Source of the DNA: Dyella terrae
Lineage (GTDB): Bacteria; Pseudomonadota; Gammaproteobacteria; Xanthomonadales; Rhodanobacteraceae
NCBI RefSeq assembly: GCF_022394535.1
Contig: NZ_CP089414.1
Location: 434,001 to 498,000 of the forward strand
DNA: 64,000 nt
Direction: 5' to 3'
Shown piece after piece: positions 9,016 through 18,266 of this stretch. The position numbers were made by a program, and so were the translations under genes. Position 1 is the first letter of the stretch. Every line of letters starts with the position of its first letter. The notes below the pieces were generated by a model. The model was not told where the DNA came from and ran no database searches. It saw only the letters and a program-made list of their open reading frames with translations.

Positions 9016-10541
9016 TGCGCGCGCCCATGAACCTCGTTGCTGGCATCGACGTGGGAACGCAGAGCGTCAAGCTCGTCGTCTACGACATGGATTCGCGGTG
9101 CGTGGTTGCCGCCCACGGGCAGTCGATCGAGCTGATCGCCGGTGAGGATGGCAGTCGCGAGCAGATCGCCGAGTGGTGGATCGACGCCGTGCGTACCTGC
9201 CTCGCCAAACTGCCCAAGTCGCTGCGCGCAGCGATTGTGGCTATCGGTGTATCCGGACAGCAGCACGGTTTCGTGCCGCTCGATGCTGACGGCAACGTGC
9301 TGGCACCGGTCAAGCTGTGGTGCGACACGAGCACGCAACCGGAATGCGAAGAGATCATGGCGGCGGCCGGTGGTGCGGAGCGTTGCGTCGAACTGGGCGG
9401 CAACCCGATTCTCGCCGGCTATACGGCCTCCAAATTGCCCTGGACGCGCAAGCATCGGCCGGACGCCTACGCAAAGCTCGCCACCATCCTGCTGCCGCAC
9501 GACTACGTGAACTTCTGGCTCACCGGCGAGCGCTGGATGGAATGCGGCGACGCCTCGGGCACCGGCTGGCTGGATGTACGCACGCGCCAGTGGTCCAAGG
9601 CCATGCTCGAAGCGACCGATGCCGGGCGCGACCTGTTGGCCTGCCTGCCGCCGCTGGTGGCCGCCGACGCAAGTTTCCCAATCAAAGACAGCATGGCCGA
9701 CGAGTTGGGTCTGTCGCGCGGCGTGCGCGTCTCTGCTGGCGGCGGTGACAACATGATGGCCGCCATCGGCACCGGCAACGTCAGGCCCGGCGTACTCAGC
9801 ATCAGCCTTGGCACCTCGGGCACGCTGTTCGCCTATGCCGATCACCCCGTGGTTGACCAAGACGCACGCTGGGCGGCGTTCTGTTCGTCCACCGGTGGTT
9901 GGTTGCCGCTGATCTGCACGATGAATTGCACGCTCGCCACCGAAAAGGTAGCGCAGGCCTTCGGCTTCAGTGCGCGCGATGGCGACACGGTGATGGCGGG
10001 CACGCTGCCCGGCGCGGGCGGACTGGTGATGCTGCCGTTCTTCAACGGCGAGCGCACGCCGGATCTGCCGTATGCGCGCGGCAGCCTGCACGGTATGGAC
10101 CTGGGCAACATGACGCGCGCGAATATGTATCGCGCCGCGATGGAAGGTGCGACCTACGCGTTGCGCAGCGGTTACGACGCACTGCTGGCCACGGGCCTGC
10201 GGTTCGATGCGATCCGGCTCACCGGCGGCGGCAGCCACAGCGCCGCCTGGCGGCAGATGATCGCCGACGTGTTCAACCTGCCAGTGGAAGTGCCGCTTCA
10301 GGCTGAAGGTGCCGCGCTTGGTGCGGCATTGCAGGCCGCGTGGGCAAACGACCATGCGCGCGGTGGCTACGCGGATATCGCCGATCTGGCGAGCGAGCAC
10401 GTTGTCATCGCCACTGGTCTGTCGACGCGCCCGGATGCGGCCAGCGTTGCCGCCTACCGGCAGCACTACCCGATATTCCTGCGACACCTCGATGTGGCCA
10501 GGTCGCTACACACCCACCCCATGGTCACGAGCGCCGCGTGA
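9015..10541 (+). CDS. xylB: Xylulokinase (FGGY family)
   Basis: A 508-residue kinase that phosphorylates D-xylulose to xylulose 5-phosphate. The ATG at 9015 overlaps the dgoD stop as TGATG, with GGCGGA six bases upstream; a second ATG at 9027 ([10 protein letters not shown]) is a possible alternative. FGGY features are the N-terminal phosphate loop [10 protein letters not shown], the substrate motif [21 protein letters not shown], and the C-terminal nucleotide site [14 protein letters not shown]. It is followed after 46 bases by xylA in the same direction, giving the order dgoD-xylB-xylA. Confidence 0.94.
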   Translation: MRAPMNLVAGIDVGTQSVKLVVYDMDSRCVVAAHGQSIELIAGEDGSREQIAEWWIDAVRTCLAKLPKSLRAAIVAIGVSGQQHGFVPLDADGNVLAPVKLWCDTSTQPECEEIMAAAGGAERCVELGGNPILAGYTASKLPWTRKHRPDAYAKLATILLPHDYVNFWLTGERWMECGDASGTGWLDVRTRQWSKAMLEATDAGRDLLACLPPLVAADASFPIKDSMADELGLSRGVRVSAGGGDNMMAAIGTGNVRPGVLSISLGTSGTLFAYADHPVVDQDARWAAFCSSTGGWLPLICTMNCTLATEKVAQAFGFSARDGDTVMAGTLPGAGGLVMLPFFNGERTPDLPYARGSLHGMDLGNMTRANMYRAAMEGATYALRSGYDALLATGLRFDAIRLTGGGSHSAAWRQMIADVFNLPVEVPLQAEGAALGAALQAAWANDHARGGYADIADLASEHVVIATGLSTRPDAASVAAYRQHYPIFLRHLDVARSLHTHPMVTSAA

Positions 10542-10587
10542 CGGCCAACCGGACCTGCTTCATTTCCCCGACAAGGATTCCGACACC

Positions 10588-11925
10588 ATGAGCACTCCCT
10601 TCATCGGCAAGCGCGAATATTTCCCCAGCATCGGACGCATTCCGTTCGAAGGGCTGGGCTCGGACAACCCGCTGGCGTTCAAGCATTACGATGCCGGCAA
10701 GTTGATCGGCGGCAAGAGCATGGCCGAGCACCTGCGCTTCGCCGTGTGTTACTGGCATACGTTCTGCAACGCGGGCCACGACCCCTTCGGTCCGGGCTCG
10801 CGCGTTTTCCCGTGGGACCAGGAAGCGACACCACTGGCATGCGCCGAAGCGAAAATGGATGCGGCCTTCGAGTTTTTCACCAAGCTCGGCGTGCCGTACT
10901 ACTGCTTCCACGATATCGACATGGCGCCGGATGCCGACGACATCGGCGAGTACGAAGCCAACCTGAAGCATATGGTGGGCCTTGCCAAGGAACGCCAGCA
11001 GGCCACCGGCATCAAGCTGCTGTGGGGTACGGCCAACCTCTTCAGCCATCCGCGCTACATGAATGGCGCAGCGACCAATCCGGACTTCGCGGTGGTTGCG
11101 CGTGCCGCGGTGCAGATCAAGGCTGCGCTTGATGCCACCGTGGCGCTGGGCGGCGAGAGCTACGTGTTCTGGGGTGGTCGCGAAGGCTATGCCTCGCTGC
11201 ACAACACGAACATGAAGCGTGAGCTCGACCACTTCGCGCGCTTCCTCACCATGGCGCGTGACTACGGCCGCAGCATCGGCTTCAAGGGCAACTTCCTCAT
11301 CGAGCCCAAGCCGATGGAGCCGATGAAGCACCAGTACGATTTCGACTCCGCCACTGTGGTCGGCTTCCTCAAGGCGCATGGCCTGGACAAGGATTTCAAG
11401 CTCAACATTGAAGCCAACCACGCCACGCTTTCCGGCCACACCTTTGAGCATGATCTGCAGGTGGCTTCCGATCACCGCATGCTCGGCAGTATCGACGCCA
11501 ACCGCGGCAATGCGCAGAACGGCTGGGACACTGATCAGTTCCCGAGCGATCTGTACGACACCGTGGGTGCCATGCTGGTAGTGCTGCGTCAGGGCGGCAT
11601 CGCCCCGGGTGGCTTTAACTTCGACGCCAAGGCGCGCCGCGAATCTACCGATGCTGACGACCTTTTCCTTGCCCACATCGGCGGAATGGATGCGTTTGCC
11701 CGCGGGCTGGAAGTGGCTCATGCGCTGCTGAATCAGTCGCCGCTGGAACAGTGGCGCGCGGACCGCTATACGAGTTTCGACTATAGTGCCGGGCTCGATT
11801 TTGCCGATGGCAAGCTCAGTCTCGCCGATCTGCACGATTACGCCGTCAAGCATGGCGAGCCAGCACGGCAGAGTGGCAAGCAGGAGCGTTACGAGAACTT
11901 GATCAACCAGTATCTGCTGCGTTGA
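10588..11925 (+). CDS. xylA: Xylose isomerase
   Basis: A 445-residue isomerase converting D-xylose to D-xylulose. The ATG at 10588 has AAGGA about 10 bases upstream; the open frame extends much further back through xylB sequence but [14 protein letters not shown] is the family start. Class II xylose isomerase signatures are present: the active-site His/Asp region [28 protein letters not shown], the metal ligands in NIEANHAT, and GSIDANRGN. The length agrees with E. coli XylA (440). It sits between xylB and the sugar transporter under the presumed control of XylR. Confidence 0.96.
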   Translation: MSTPFIGKREYFPSIGRIPFEGLGSDNPLAFKHYDAGKLIGGKSMAEHLRFAVCYWHTFCNAGHDPFGPGSRVFPWDQEATPLACAEAKMDAAFEFFTKLGVPYYCFHDIDMAPDADDIGEYEANLKHMVGLAKERQQATGIKLLWGTANLFSHPRYMNGAATNPDFAVVARAAVQIKAALDATVALGGESYVFWGGREGYASLHNTNMKRELDHFARFLTMARDYGRSIGFKGNFLIEPKPMEPMKHQYDFDSATVVGFLKAHGLDKDFKLNIEANHATLSGHTFEHDLQVASDHRMLGSIDANRGNAQNGWDTDQFPSDLYDTVGAMLVVLRQGGIAPGGFNFDAKARRESTDADDLFLAHIGGMDAFARGLEVAHALLNQSPLEQWRADRYTSFDYSAGLDFADGKLSLADLHDYAVKHGEPARQSGKQERYENLINQYLLR

Positions 11926-11946
11926 CGGTATCAAGGGGGCGGGCAG

Positions 11947-11964
11947 GGCACACGGGGGTGTGCC
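11947..11964 (+). other. Stem-loop between xylA and the sugar transporter gene
   Basis: GGCACAC and GTGTGCC form a perfect 7-bp stem with a GGGG loop, 22 bases after the xylA stop. No T tract follows, so it is more likely an RNA-stabilising or partial attenuating hairpin inside the operon than a terminator. It could set different transcript levels for catabolic and transport genes. Confidence 0.4.
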
Positions 11965-12007
11965 TTGTCGGCGGGGAAGACCGGAAACGACATGAGATAC
12001 CGAAAGT

Positions 12008-13441
12008 ATGAACAGCATTGCGCTTGATAGCCCGGCTGCCGCGAATCAGGCAGAGAACACCCGACTCATCGTGCAGATCAGTTGCGTCGCCACCTTGGGC
12101 GGCTTCCTGTTCGGCTTCGACAGCGGCGTCATCAATGGCACGGTGGATGGCCTGAAGCAGGCCTTCCATTCGAGCTCGGCGGCCATCGGTTTTCAGGTGG
12201 CGTCCATGCTGCTGGGCTGCGCCTTCGGCGCGTTCTTCGCCGGGCGCGTGGCCGATGTCTGGGGGCGGCGTTCGGTGCTGATCGTTTCGGCGCTACTGTT
12301 CCTGTTGTCGGCATTGGGCGCAGGCGCGTCAGCCAGCGCAGCGTTTTTCGTGGCGGCCCGCATCACCGGTGGCTTCGCGGTGGGCGCGGCTAGCGTCATT
12401 GCACCGGCCTACATCGCCGAAGTGGCGCCTGCGCGTTACCGCGGCAGGCTGGCCACCATGCAGCAGATCGCCATCATCAGTGGCCTCTTCAGCGCCTTCC
12501 TTAGCAACTACCTGCTGGCGAAAGCGGCGGGTGGCTCCACCGGCATGCTGTGGCTAAGCCAGGACGCATGGCGCTGGATGTTCTGGATGCAGGTGCTGCC
12601 GTCCTCACTGTTCCTTGTCTCGCTGCTGTTCATTCCAGAGAGCCCGCGCTTCTTGGTGGTGCGCAAGCGTGACCAGGAAGCGGCCAAGGTGCTCACGCGC
12701 CTGTACGGTGAGCAGGAAGCACGGGCCAAGTTGGCGGATATCGGTGCCTCGCTCTCGCAAGACCGGCACAACCCGAAGTTCTCCGACCTGTTGGACAAGG
12801 CAACCAGACGCGTGCGCCCCATCGTATGGGTGGCCGTTGGTCTTGCCACTTTCCAGCAATTGGTCGGCATCAACGTGGTGTTCTACTACGGTGCCGTGCT
12901 GTGGCAGGCGGTGGGTTTTTCCGAAAGCGACGCACTGCTGATCAACGTGCTCTCCGGTGCGCTAAGCATCGGCGCATGTCTGGTCGCGGTGATGCTGGTC
13001 GACAAGGTGGGTCGCAAACCGCTGCTGTGGGTGGGCTCGGTCGGCATGACCATCACGCTCGCACTGGTGGCCTGGGCCTTCGCGCACGGCGGCGTCGACG
13101 CCAGCGGCAAGCTCATCCTGCCCGCCGGACAGGGCACGCTCGCACTGGTGGCAGCAAACCTCTACGTGATCTTCTTCAACATGTCGTGGGGCCCCGTGAT
13201 GTGGGTGATGCTCGGCGAAATGTTTCCTAACCAGATCCGTGGCTCGGGACTTGCCGTGGCCGGCGCCGCGCAATGGGTGTCCAACTTCACCATCACTGTG
13301 ACCTTCCCGATGCTGCTTACCAGCATTGGCCTGGCGGGTGCGTACGGTCTCTATGCCCTGGCGGCCGCACTATCGGTGGTCTTCGTGCTGCGCTATGTGC
13401 ACGAGACGCGCGGCAAGGAACTGGAAGAGATGGAGGGCTGA
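12008..13441 (+). CDS. MFS sugar porter (XylE/GalP-like sugar:H+ symporter)
   Basis: A 477-residue inner-membrane transporter with 12 predicted helices. Sugar-porter signatures are clear: GGFLFGFDSGVINGT in helix 1, RYRGRLATMQQ after helix 4, PESPRFLVV at the end of the N-terminal half, QQLVGINVVFYYG in helix 7, DKVGRKPLLW and the C-terminal HETRGKELEEME. The substrate is most likely D-xylose, because the gene directly follows xylA and precedes a GH31 alpha-xylosidase. The ATG at 12008 has no strong Shine-Dalgarno sequence. It is one base short of abutting the next start (TGACATG), indicating an operon. Confidence 0.92.
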   Translation: MNSIALDSPAAANQAENTRLIVQISCVATLGGFLFGFDSGVINGTVDGLKQAFHSSSAAIGFQVASMLLGCAFGAFFAGRVADVWGRRSVLIVSALLFLLSALGAGASASAAFFVAARITGGFAVGAASVIAPAYIAEVAPARYRGRLATMQQIAIISGLFSAFLSNYLLAKAAGGSTGMLWLSQDAWRWMFWMQVLPSSLFLVSLLFIPESPRFLVVRKRDQEAAKVLTRLYGEQEARAKLADIGASLSQDRHNPKFSDLLDKATRRVRPIVWVAVGLATFQQLVGINVVFYYGAVLWQAVGFSESDALLINVLSGALSIGACLVAVMLVDKVGRKPLLWVGSVGMTITLALVAWAFAHGGVDASGKLILPAGQGTLALVAANLYVIFFNMSWGPVMWVMLGEMFPNQIRGSGLAVAGAAQWVSNFTITVTFPMLLTSIGLAGAYGLYALAAALSVVFVLRYVHETRGKELEEMEG

Positions 13442-13442
13442 C

Positions 13443-15788
13443 ATGCGGACCTCAAAGAAAATCTCACTGCTTAGTCTGGCCTTGGCCCTCGCCACGGCGG
13501 TTACCGCCGCCAACGCTGCACCAGCGGTCACGCTTGATCGCCACGGCGCATGGGTAAGCATCGAAGCGTATGGCCCCAACGTGGTCCATATAACGATTGC
13601 CGCCGACAAGGCGCAGGCATTGAAGTCGCCCGGTTACGGGATTCTTGCCGATCACGCCGACCATTCCGCATTCCGTGAAACCCACGACGCGAGCGGCGAT
13701 ACCTTTGCATCGCCCGAGCTGACCTTGCATGTCAACGCTGCGCCGCCGCCGCATACGCCAGGCATCACGGAGCGTTACTTTGCGCCGGACCTGGCGCCAG
13801 TCCGCTTGCAAGTGAAGAACGCCAAGGGCGCGACGGTCGTCAACATGACCGGCTGGGAGATGTACCCGCACGAGGTGGCCGGCGAAGCCACCTATCAGGT
13901 GGGTGCCACGTTCTCCGCTCCCGTGGACGAACACTATTACGGCATGGGCCAGAATCAGGACAGCCTCGGCCCGCTCGATCTGCGCGGTCGCGTCATCGAT
14001 TGCCAGCACTGGTACGACGCACCGAGCGGGGAAACCGTCTGCGTACCCTTCATGGTGTCGTCCAAGGGTTACGGCATCATCTGGGACAACCCATCGGATA
14101 CACGCTTTGTCGCCGGCATTCGCGGCCGCACGAGCTTCCAGTCGAAAGTAGGGGAGCGCGTCAGTTTCTTTGTGGTGACGGGCGACACGCCCGACGCGAT
14201 CTACTCGGCCTATGCACGGGTGACGGGCAAAACGCCGATTCCGCCCAAGGCCGCCTTCGGCCTGATCCAGTCCAAGGCACGCTACGACAGCCAGGCTGAA
14301 GTTTTGCGCGTTGCGCATACGTATCGCGAAAAGAACTATCCGCTCGACGTGATGGTGGTGGACTGGTTCTATTGGACGCACATGGGTCAGCTGGACATCA
14401 ATCCGGCGGAATTTCCCGACCCCGATGGCATGAACAAGCAGCTTCATGATGCGGGCATGAAGTCGATCATATCGATCTGGCCGCGCTTCGAGCGATCCGG
14501 GCGTTACTTCAGCGAGCTTGATGCCAAGGGTTATTTTCTGAAGGACAAGAACGGCAAGACGGTTGATGGCCTGCCGTTCCGTTCAGATCGCACCGGCGCA
14601 CTGATTGACTCGACCAACCCCGCAGCACGTCAGTGGTACTGGGAACACGCCCGCGACAACATTCGCTCGCATGGCTTCGACTATCCGTGGCTTGACGAAA
14701 CCGAGCCGGATCTCGTGCCGGACGGCTACTTCTTCTCGATCGGCTCCGGCGATCGCTACCACAATGTTTTTCCGCTGGTGCACGTGGAAGGCGTTGCGCA
14801 GGGCATGCGCGCATGGAAGCCGGACGAACGTGTATTGATACTCTCCCGTGCAGCCTACCTGGGCTCACAGCGCACCGGCGCGCTGTTCTGGTCGTCGGAT
14901 ATCGACCCCACCTGGGAGGCGCTGCAGCGCCAGATTCCCACGGGCCTCAACATGACCGCCTCCGGCATTGCGTATTGGGGCAACGACATCGGCGGTTGGC
15001 AATACTTGCCGCAGACCACCAGCGCCACCAAGGCACCGCTGCTTGATCCTTCCGATGCGCGCGACACGGTGGGGCAGAACAACGACTATCCGGAACTGCT
15101 CACGCGCTGGTTCGAGTACGGCACCTTTCTGCCGACCCTGCGTTTGCACGGCGATCGCAAGCACACGGAAATCTGGGCGTTCGGTCATCAAGCCGAAGCG
15201 ATCATGGCGAAGTACGACAAACTTCGTTACCGCTTGATTCCGTATATCTACAGCCAGGCCAAGAAAACCTATGACACGGGCGCGCCCTTCATGCGGCCGT
15301 TGTGGATGGATTTCCCGGGCGATGCCAACGTTGCCAACTTGGGTACCGAATATATGTTCGGACCGGCTTTCCTGGTGGCGCCCATCACCGAGCAAGGCCA
15401 GACGGAGAAAGACATCTATCTTCCCGCTGGCAGCGATTGGTACAACTTTTGGACCAACGAAAAGCTGACCGGCGGGCGCTGGATCAAGGTGGCCGCGCCC
15501 ATCGACCAGATTCCTGTGTTCGTTCGCGCCGGGTCCATCGTGCCGCTGGGTTCGGATATTCAGTCGACTGCATCGAAGCAGTCGATCACCGAGATCCGTG
15601 TTTATCCGGGCAACGATGCTGGCTTTGCGCTCTATGACGACGACGGTGCGTCGTACGGCTATGAAGCGGGCAAGAGCACCACGACCCAACTGCATTGGAA
15701 CAATGCATCCGGCGTGTTGAGTGCCACCGGCGGCGATGCGGCGTTCAACAAGAAGGTCTCGGAACTTGCCAAGGTGATGGGCAGGTAA
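13443..15788 (+). CDS. GH31 alpha-xylosidase, exported
   Basis: A 781-residue glycoside hydrolase that should remove alpha-1,6-xylose from the non-reducing end of xyloglucan oligosaccharides. The ATG at 13443 has GGAGGG 5 bases upstream; a signal peptide (LLSLALALATAVTAANAAPA) follows. GH31 landmarks are MVVDWFYWTHMG, the nucleophile region PWLDETEPD with Asp418, and the acid/base region FWSSDIDPTW with Asp486. The sequence type resembles bacterial alpha-xylosidases more than alpha-glucosidases, although specificity cannot be fixed by eye. No PA14 insert was seen. It is the last gene of the xyl operon and ends at a strong hairpin. Confidence 0.9.
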   Translation: MRTSKKISLLSLALALATAVTAANAAPAVTLDRHGAWVSIEAYGPNVVHITIAADKAQALKSPGYGILADHADHSAFRETHDASGDTFASPELTLHVNAAPPPHTPGITERYFAPDLAPVRLQVKNAKGATVVNMTGWEMYPHEVAGEATYQVGATFSAPVDEHYYGMGQNQDSLGPLDLRGRVIDCQHWYDAPSGETVCVPFMVSSKGYGIIWDNPSDTRFVAGIRGRTSFQSKVGERVSFFVVTGDTPDAIYSAYARVTGKTPIPPKAAFGLIQSKARYDSQAEVLRVAHTYREKNYPLDVMVVDWFYWTHMGQLDINPAEFPDPDGMNKQLHDAGMKSIISIWPRFERSGRYFSELDAKGYFLKDKNGKTVDGLPFRSDRTGALIDSTNPAARQWYWEHARDNIRSHGFDYPWLDETEPDLVPDGYFFSIGSGDRYHNVFPLVHVEGVAQGMRAWKPDERVLILSRAAYLGSQRTGALFWSSDIDPTWEALQRQIPTGLNMTASGIAYWGNDIGGWQYLPQTTSATKAPLLDPSDARDTVGQNNDYPELLTRWFEYGTFLPTLRLHGDRKHTEIWAFGHQAEAIMAKYDKLRYRLIPYIYSQAKKTYDTGAPFMRPLWMDFPGDANVANLGTEYMFGPAFLVAPITEQGQTEKDIYLPAGSDWYNFWTNEKLTGGRWIKVAAPIDQIPVFVRAGSIVPLGSDIQSTASKQSITEIRVYPGNDAGFALYDDDGASYGYEAGKSTTTQLHWNNASGVLSATGGDAAFNKKVSELAKVMGR

Positions 15789-15809
15789 GGGGACTCAACT
15801 AAAGGACAT

Positions 15810-15838
15810 GGGGCGGACGCTTGCGAAGCGCCCGCCCC
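15810..15838. terminator. Hairpin between convergent GH31 and S53 peptidase genes
   Basis: GGGGCGG-A-CGCTT, loop GCG, AAGCG-C-CCGCCCC forms a 12-pair GC-rich stem with one mismatch, centred between the two converging stop codons. There is no T run on either side, so termination would be by stem strength or Rho. Confidence 0.55.
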
Positions 15839-15855
15839 ACGTCTGTGCCTTTCGC

Positions 15856-17595
15856 TTACGGAGTCGTCAGCGCGTTAATGAAAGCTGCGCCGATCGGGCT
15901 GCCCCAGCCGGTGACCAAGTCGAAGCCAGCCACGGCCTTGAAACCCGAGCCGCTACCTGCCTGAGGCGGGTTGCTGCCGCTTGTCACGTCATGCAACAGG
16001 CTGTGATAGGTGGAGCCCAGGCCGAGCGTGTACAGCTTGGTGTTGACGAAGCCAACCGTTCCATTGCCGGCGGCCACTGACTGCTGGTTGGCGAGGGCCA
16101 GCAGACCGGCCCAACGCGGTGCAGCGAAGCTGGTGCCGCCATAACCGGTTTCGAAGCTGCCGTTGCTCACCGTCGGGTTGTCGAAGTTGGCCTCCGCCGA
16201 CACGTCAGGATCGTTGCGCAGCGTGGTCGAACCCTTGTTGGTGGTGGTGATCACACCGGCCGTCTTCTGGTAAGCCGGAATCGAATAGCCGGCCGCCTTG
16301 TAGTAACCGCCGCTGCTGCCACTCCAGCCGGTTTCCGAACTCCAGGCGCCGCCAGGGCCCGTGGTGTTCAGATCGGTGCCACCGACATCGAGAATATTCG
16401 GGTCGAGTGACGGAGCTGCCCACGTCTGGCTGTTATAGGCGCCGGAGTCACCCGTGGCGTTGAGGAAGGTCTGGCCTTGCGCAGCGAACTGCTTGTAGAT
16501 CGGATCGTCAGCGCTGCCGAAGTCACCGCCACCCCACGAGGAGCTGATCACCTTGGCGGTGTTGTCGGTGGCCATCTGGTTGAGGATGTCGGTGGCGCTG
16601 GAGCCCTCGTAGAACAGCACCTGGGTCAGGCCCGGCGCCATGCCGATGACGTTGACGATATCCAGCACCTGCTCGCCGTCGTCGCAGGGCGAGGTGCCAC
16701 TGCCATCACCCGCATCGCAGACGCCGCTATAGCCATTGACCAGCACGTTGTTGACCGGCACCGACGAACTCATGCCGGTCTGGCTGTAGTAAAGGGCGAC
16801 GTCACTGGAGTAGTAGCCATCATAGGAAAAGATCGCCACTGTCTGACCCGCGCCAGTCAGCGAGCCTGAGCCGTAATACGCCGCACGCATATCACTGGGC
16901 AGATACTCGCCCGAGGGGCCCGAGCCATTGGCATGCTTCAGCGCATTGGCATGCTGCTGGGCATTGCCGTGGATCAGATGGTTGACTCGCGGGTTGACGT
17001 CGGTCAGGCCCGTGATCTTCAACAGCGGTACGCCCAGATCCACCGTGGGCTCACGGTTCGGCGCATAGAAATTGCGGTTTTCGGACAGATGGTGATACGT
17101 GGCCAACTGCATGTGCAACGCGCGGTTGATGGTATCCACCGAGCCCTCGACATCCACCAGACGGCGGTTGGCAGTGGTTTTAACTACGGTGAAGCCGTTG
17201 GCCTTGGCCCAGGCGACGACGGTGTCGTAATCCTGCTGGGTCGGTCCAAAGCGGTCGGTAAACTCCTGGACACTTAGATATTTGTGATAGCCCGGGCTCT
17301 GCGGGTCATACAGCTGCTGCAGCACGCTATCCAACTCGTCTTCGTTGCGCAGCGGCAGGTTGAGCGCCAACTTCAAGTGTTGCGATCCGGCCAGCGCGCC
17401 GGTAACGGCGGCTCCACCGGAAGACACGATCTCGGGCACTTGAGTTCGCAGGATATGCACCTGGCCCGTACTTGCGACATCGGCGGCGTGTGCGCTGGCG
17501 CCTGCGGCGAAAGCGCAGACGAACGCCATGGCTGGCATGGCCAGCTTGAGGCTGAAAGAGCGACGAATTTCCTTGCTGAGCGGTAGTAATTTCAC
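15856..17595 (-). CDS. S53 family serine-carboxyl peptidase (sedolisin, xanthomonalisin/kumamolisin-like)
   Basis: A 579-residue secreted pro-protease. The GTG at 17595 is chosen because AGGGAG lies 9 bases upstream and the following residues form a signal peptide ending near ASAHAAD. The prodomain (about 40-215, with LYDPQSPGYHKYLS) is followed by the catalytic domain. The S53 residues are visible as the ExxxD motif Glu308/Asp312 (DGEQVLDIV), the oxyanion Asp383 in ATGDSGA, and Ser489 in GGTSFAAP. The C-terminal Asp/Gly calcium region (VTSGSNPP, VTGWGSP) is intact. Such enzymes act at acidic pH outside the cell. It is convergent with GH31, so it is not part of the xylose operon. Confidence 0.94.
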   Translation of the reverse strand: MKLLPLSKEIRRSFSLKLAMPAMAFVCAFAAGASAHAADVASTGQVHILRTQVPEIVSSGGAAVTGALAGSQHLKLALNLPLRNEDELDSVLQQLYDPQSPGYHKYLSVQEFTDRFGPTQQDYDTVVAWAKANGFTVVKTTANRRLVDVEGSVDTINRALHMQLATYHHLSENRNFYAPNREPTVDLGVPLLKITGLTDVNPRVNHLIHGNAQQHANALKHANGSGPSGEYLPSDMRAAYYGSGSLTGAGQTVAIFSYDGYYSSDVALYYSQTGMSSSVPVNNVLVNGYSGVCDAGDGSGTSPCDDGEQVLDIVNVIGMAPGLTQVLFYEGSSATDILNQMATDNTAKVISSSWGGGDFGSADDPIYKQFAAQGQTFLNATGDSGAYNSQTWAAPSLDPNILDVGGTDLNTTGPGGAWSSETGWSGSSGGYYKAAGYSIPAYQKTAGVITTTNKGSTTLRNDPDVSAEANFDNPTVSNGSFETGYGGTSFAAPRWAGLLALANQQSVAAGNGTVGFVNTKLYTLGLGSTYHSLLHDVTSGSNPPQAGSGSGFKAVAGFDLVTGWGSPIGAAFINALTTP

Positions 17596-18266
17596 AGTCC
17601 ATTTCTCCCTTGGGAAGTGAAGGTGCAGCACCCTGCTGGGCTGCACTCGCTGTCTACTTGCATGACCTGCGGCGCCGTAGGAACGGCTCATTGCTAACGC
17701 CGTCGCTTTCGAAAAAAGACACGGTTACCTCCCCGTAAGGCCGGCCGGAATGCAGTCAAAAACTTGGGAGGCAGTGCGATGGGCGGTAAGGCGTGCCCTG
17801 GCGTAGCGGGTTATTTGTAAGGGCGTGGCGTAGCCCATGACAACCGCATGCGCGAACTTTCGAATGGCAATTACTTGCGATCACCTAAGTGATACTGGCG
17901 TGATGAGCTTGCGATATTCGTAGGGTTTTGGTGCCGCATGTCACAAGTCTCAAGCAACGAGATCTTTCGTTTCACATGGCCGCGACGAAGCGAATGAATC
18001 GTCAATAAACTTCACATCGAAGAAGTTAGACAAGCCATCAATAAACCGTGTGTCGCGTTGACAGGTCTGTCACGACGGCCGTCACAGATCATCGGGTGAG
18101 CACGCGCACATTGAATGTGTGAGCCGCCGTTTCGAACGTCCATCAAACCTATGCAGGGCGACACCATCGACAGAGTGGATGTGGCAGGCCATCGCTACAT
18201 GCGCAAGCCGGTGGATGGCATGGTTCGGCACGCGCGCCACTGCTCTGGTCCGCGTATGTGAGCAAC
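17596..18266. other. 671-base gene-free interval upstream of the S53 peptidase
   Basis: It separates the 5' end of the sedolisin gene from the 3' end of the GH89 gene, both on the minus strand. It is visibly richer in A/T than its surroundings over 17840-18060. I see no credible ORF, tRNA or repeat in it. A small inverted repeat ATCAC-CTAA-GTGAT occurs near 17879-17892 and could be an operator for the peptidase gene, which is the only gene the region can drive on the minus strand. Confidence 0.5.

Noticed and set aside
8985-10487. 500-codon frame antisense to xylB
   Set aside because: It mirrors xylB codon by codon, has no ribosome-binding site and no recognisable fold; xylB is unambiguous.
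10525-12018. 497-codon frame antisense to xylA
   Set aside because: Shadow of xylA; xylA carries all the family motifs.
17596-18266. Possible small RNA or short peptide gene in the A/T-rich gap
   Set aside because: Only very short ORFs (about 19 codons) and a weak dyad were found; no promoter-terminator pair could be drawn.
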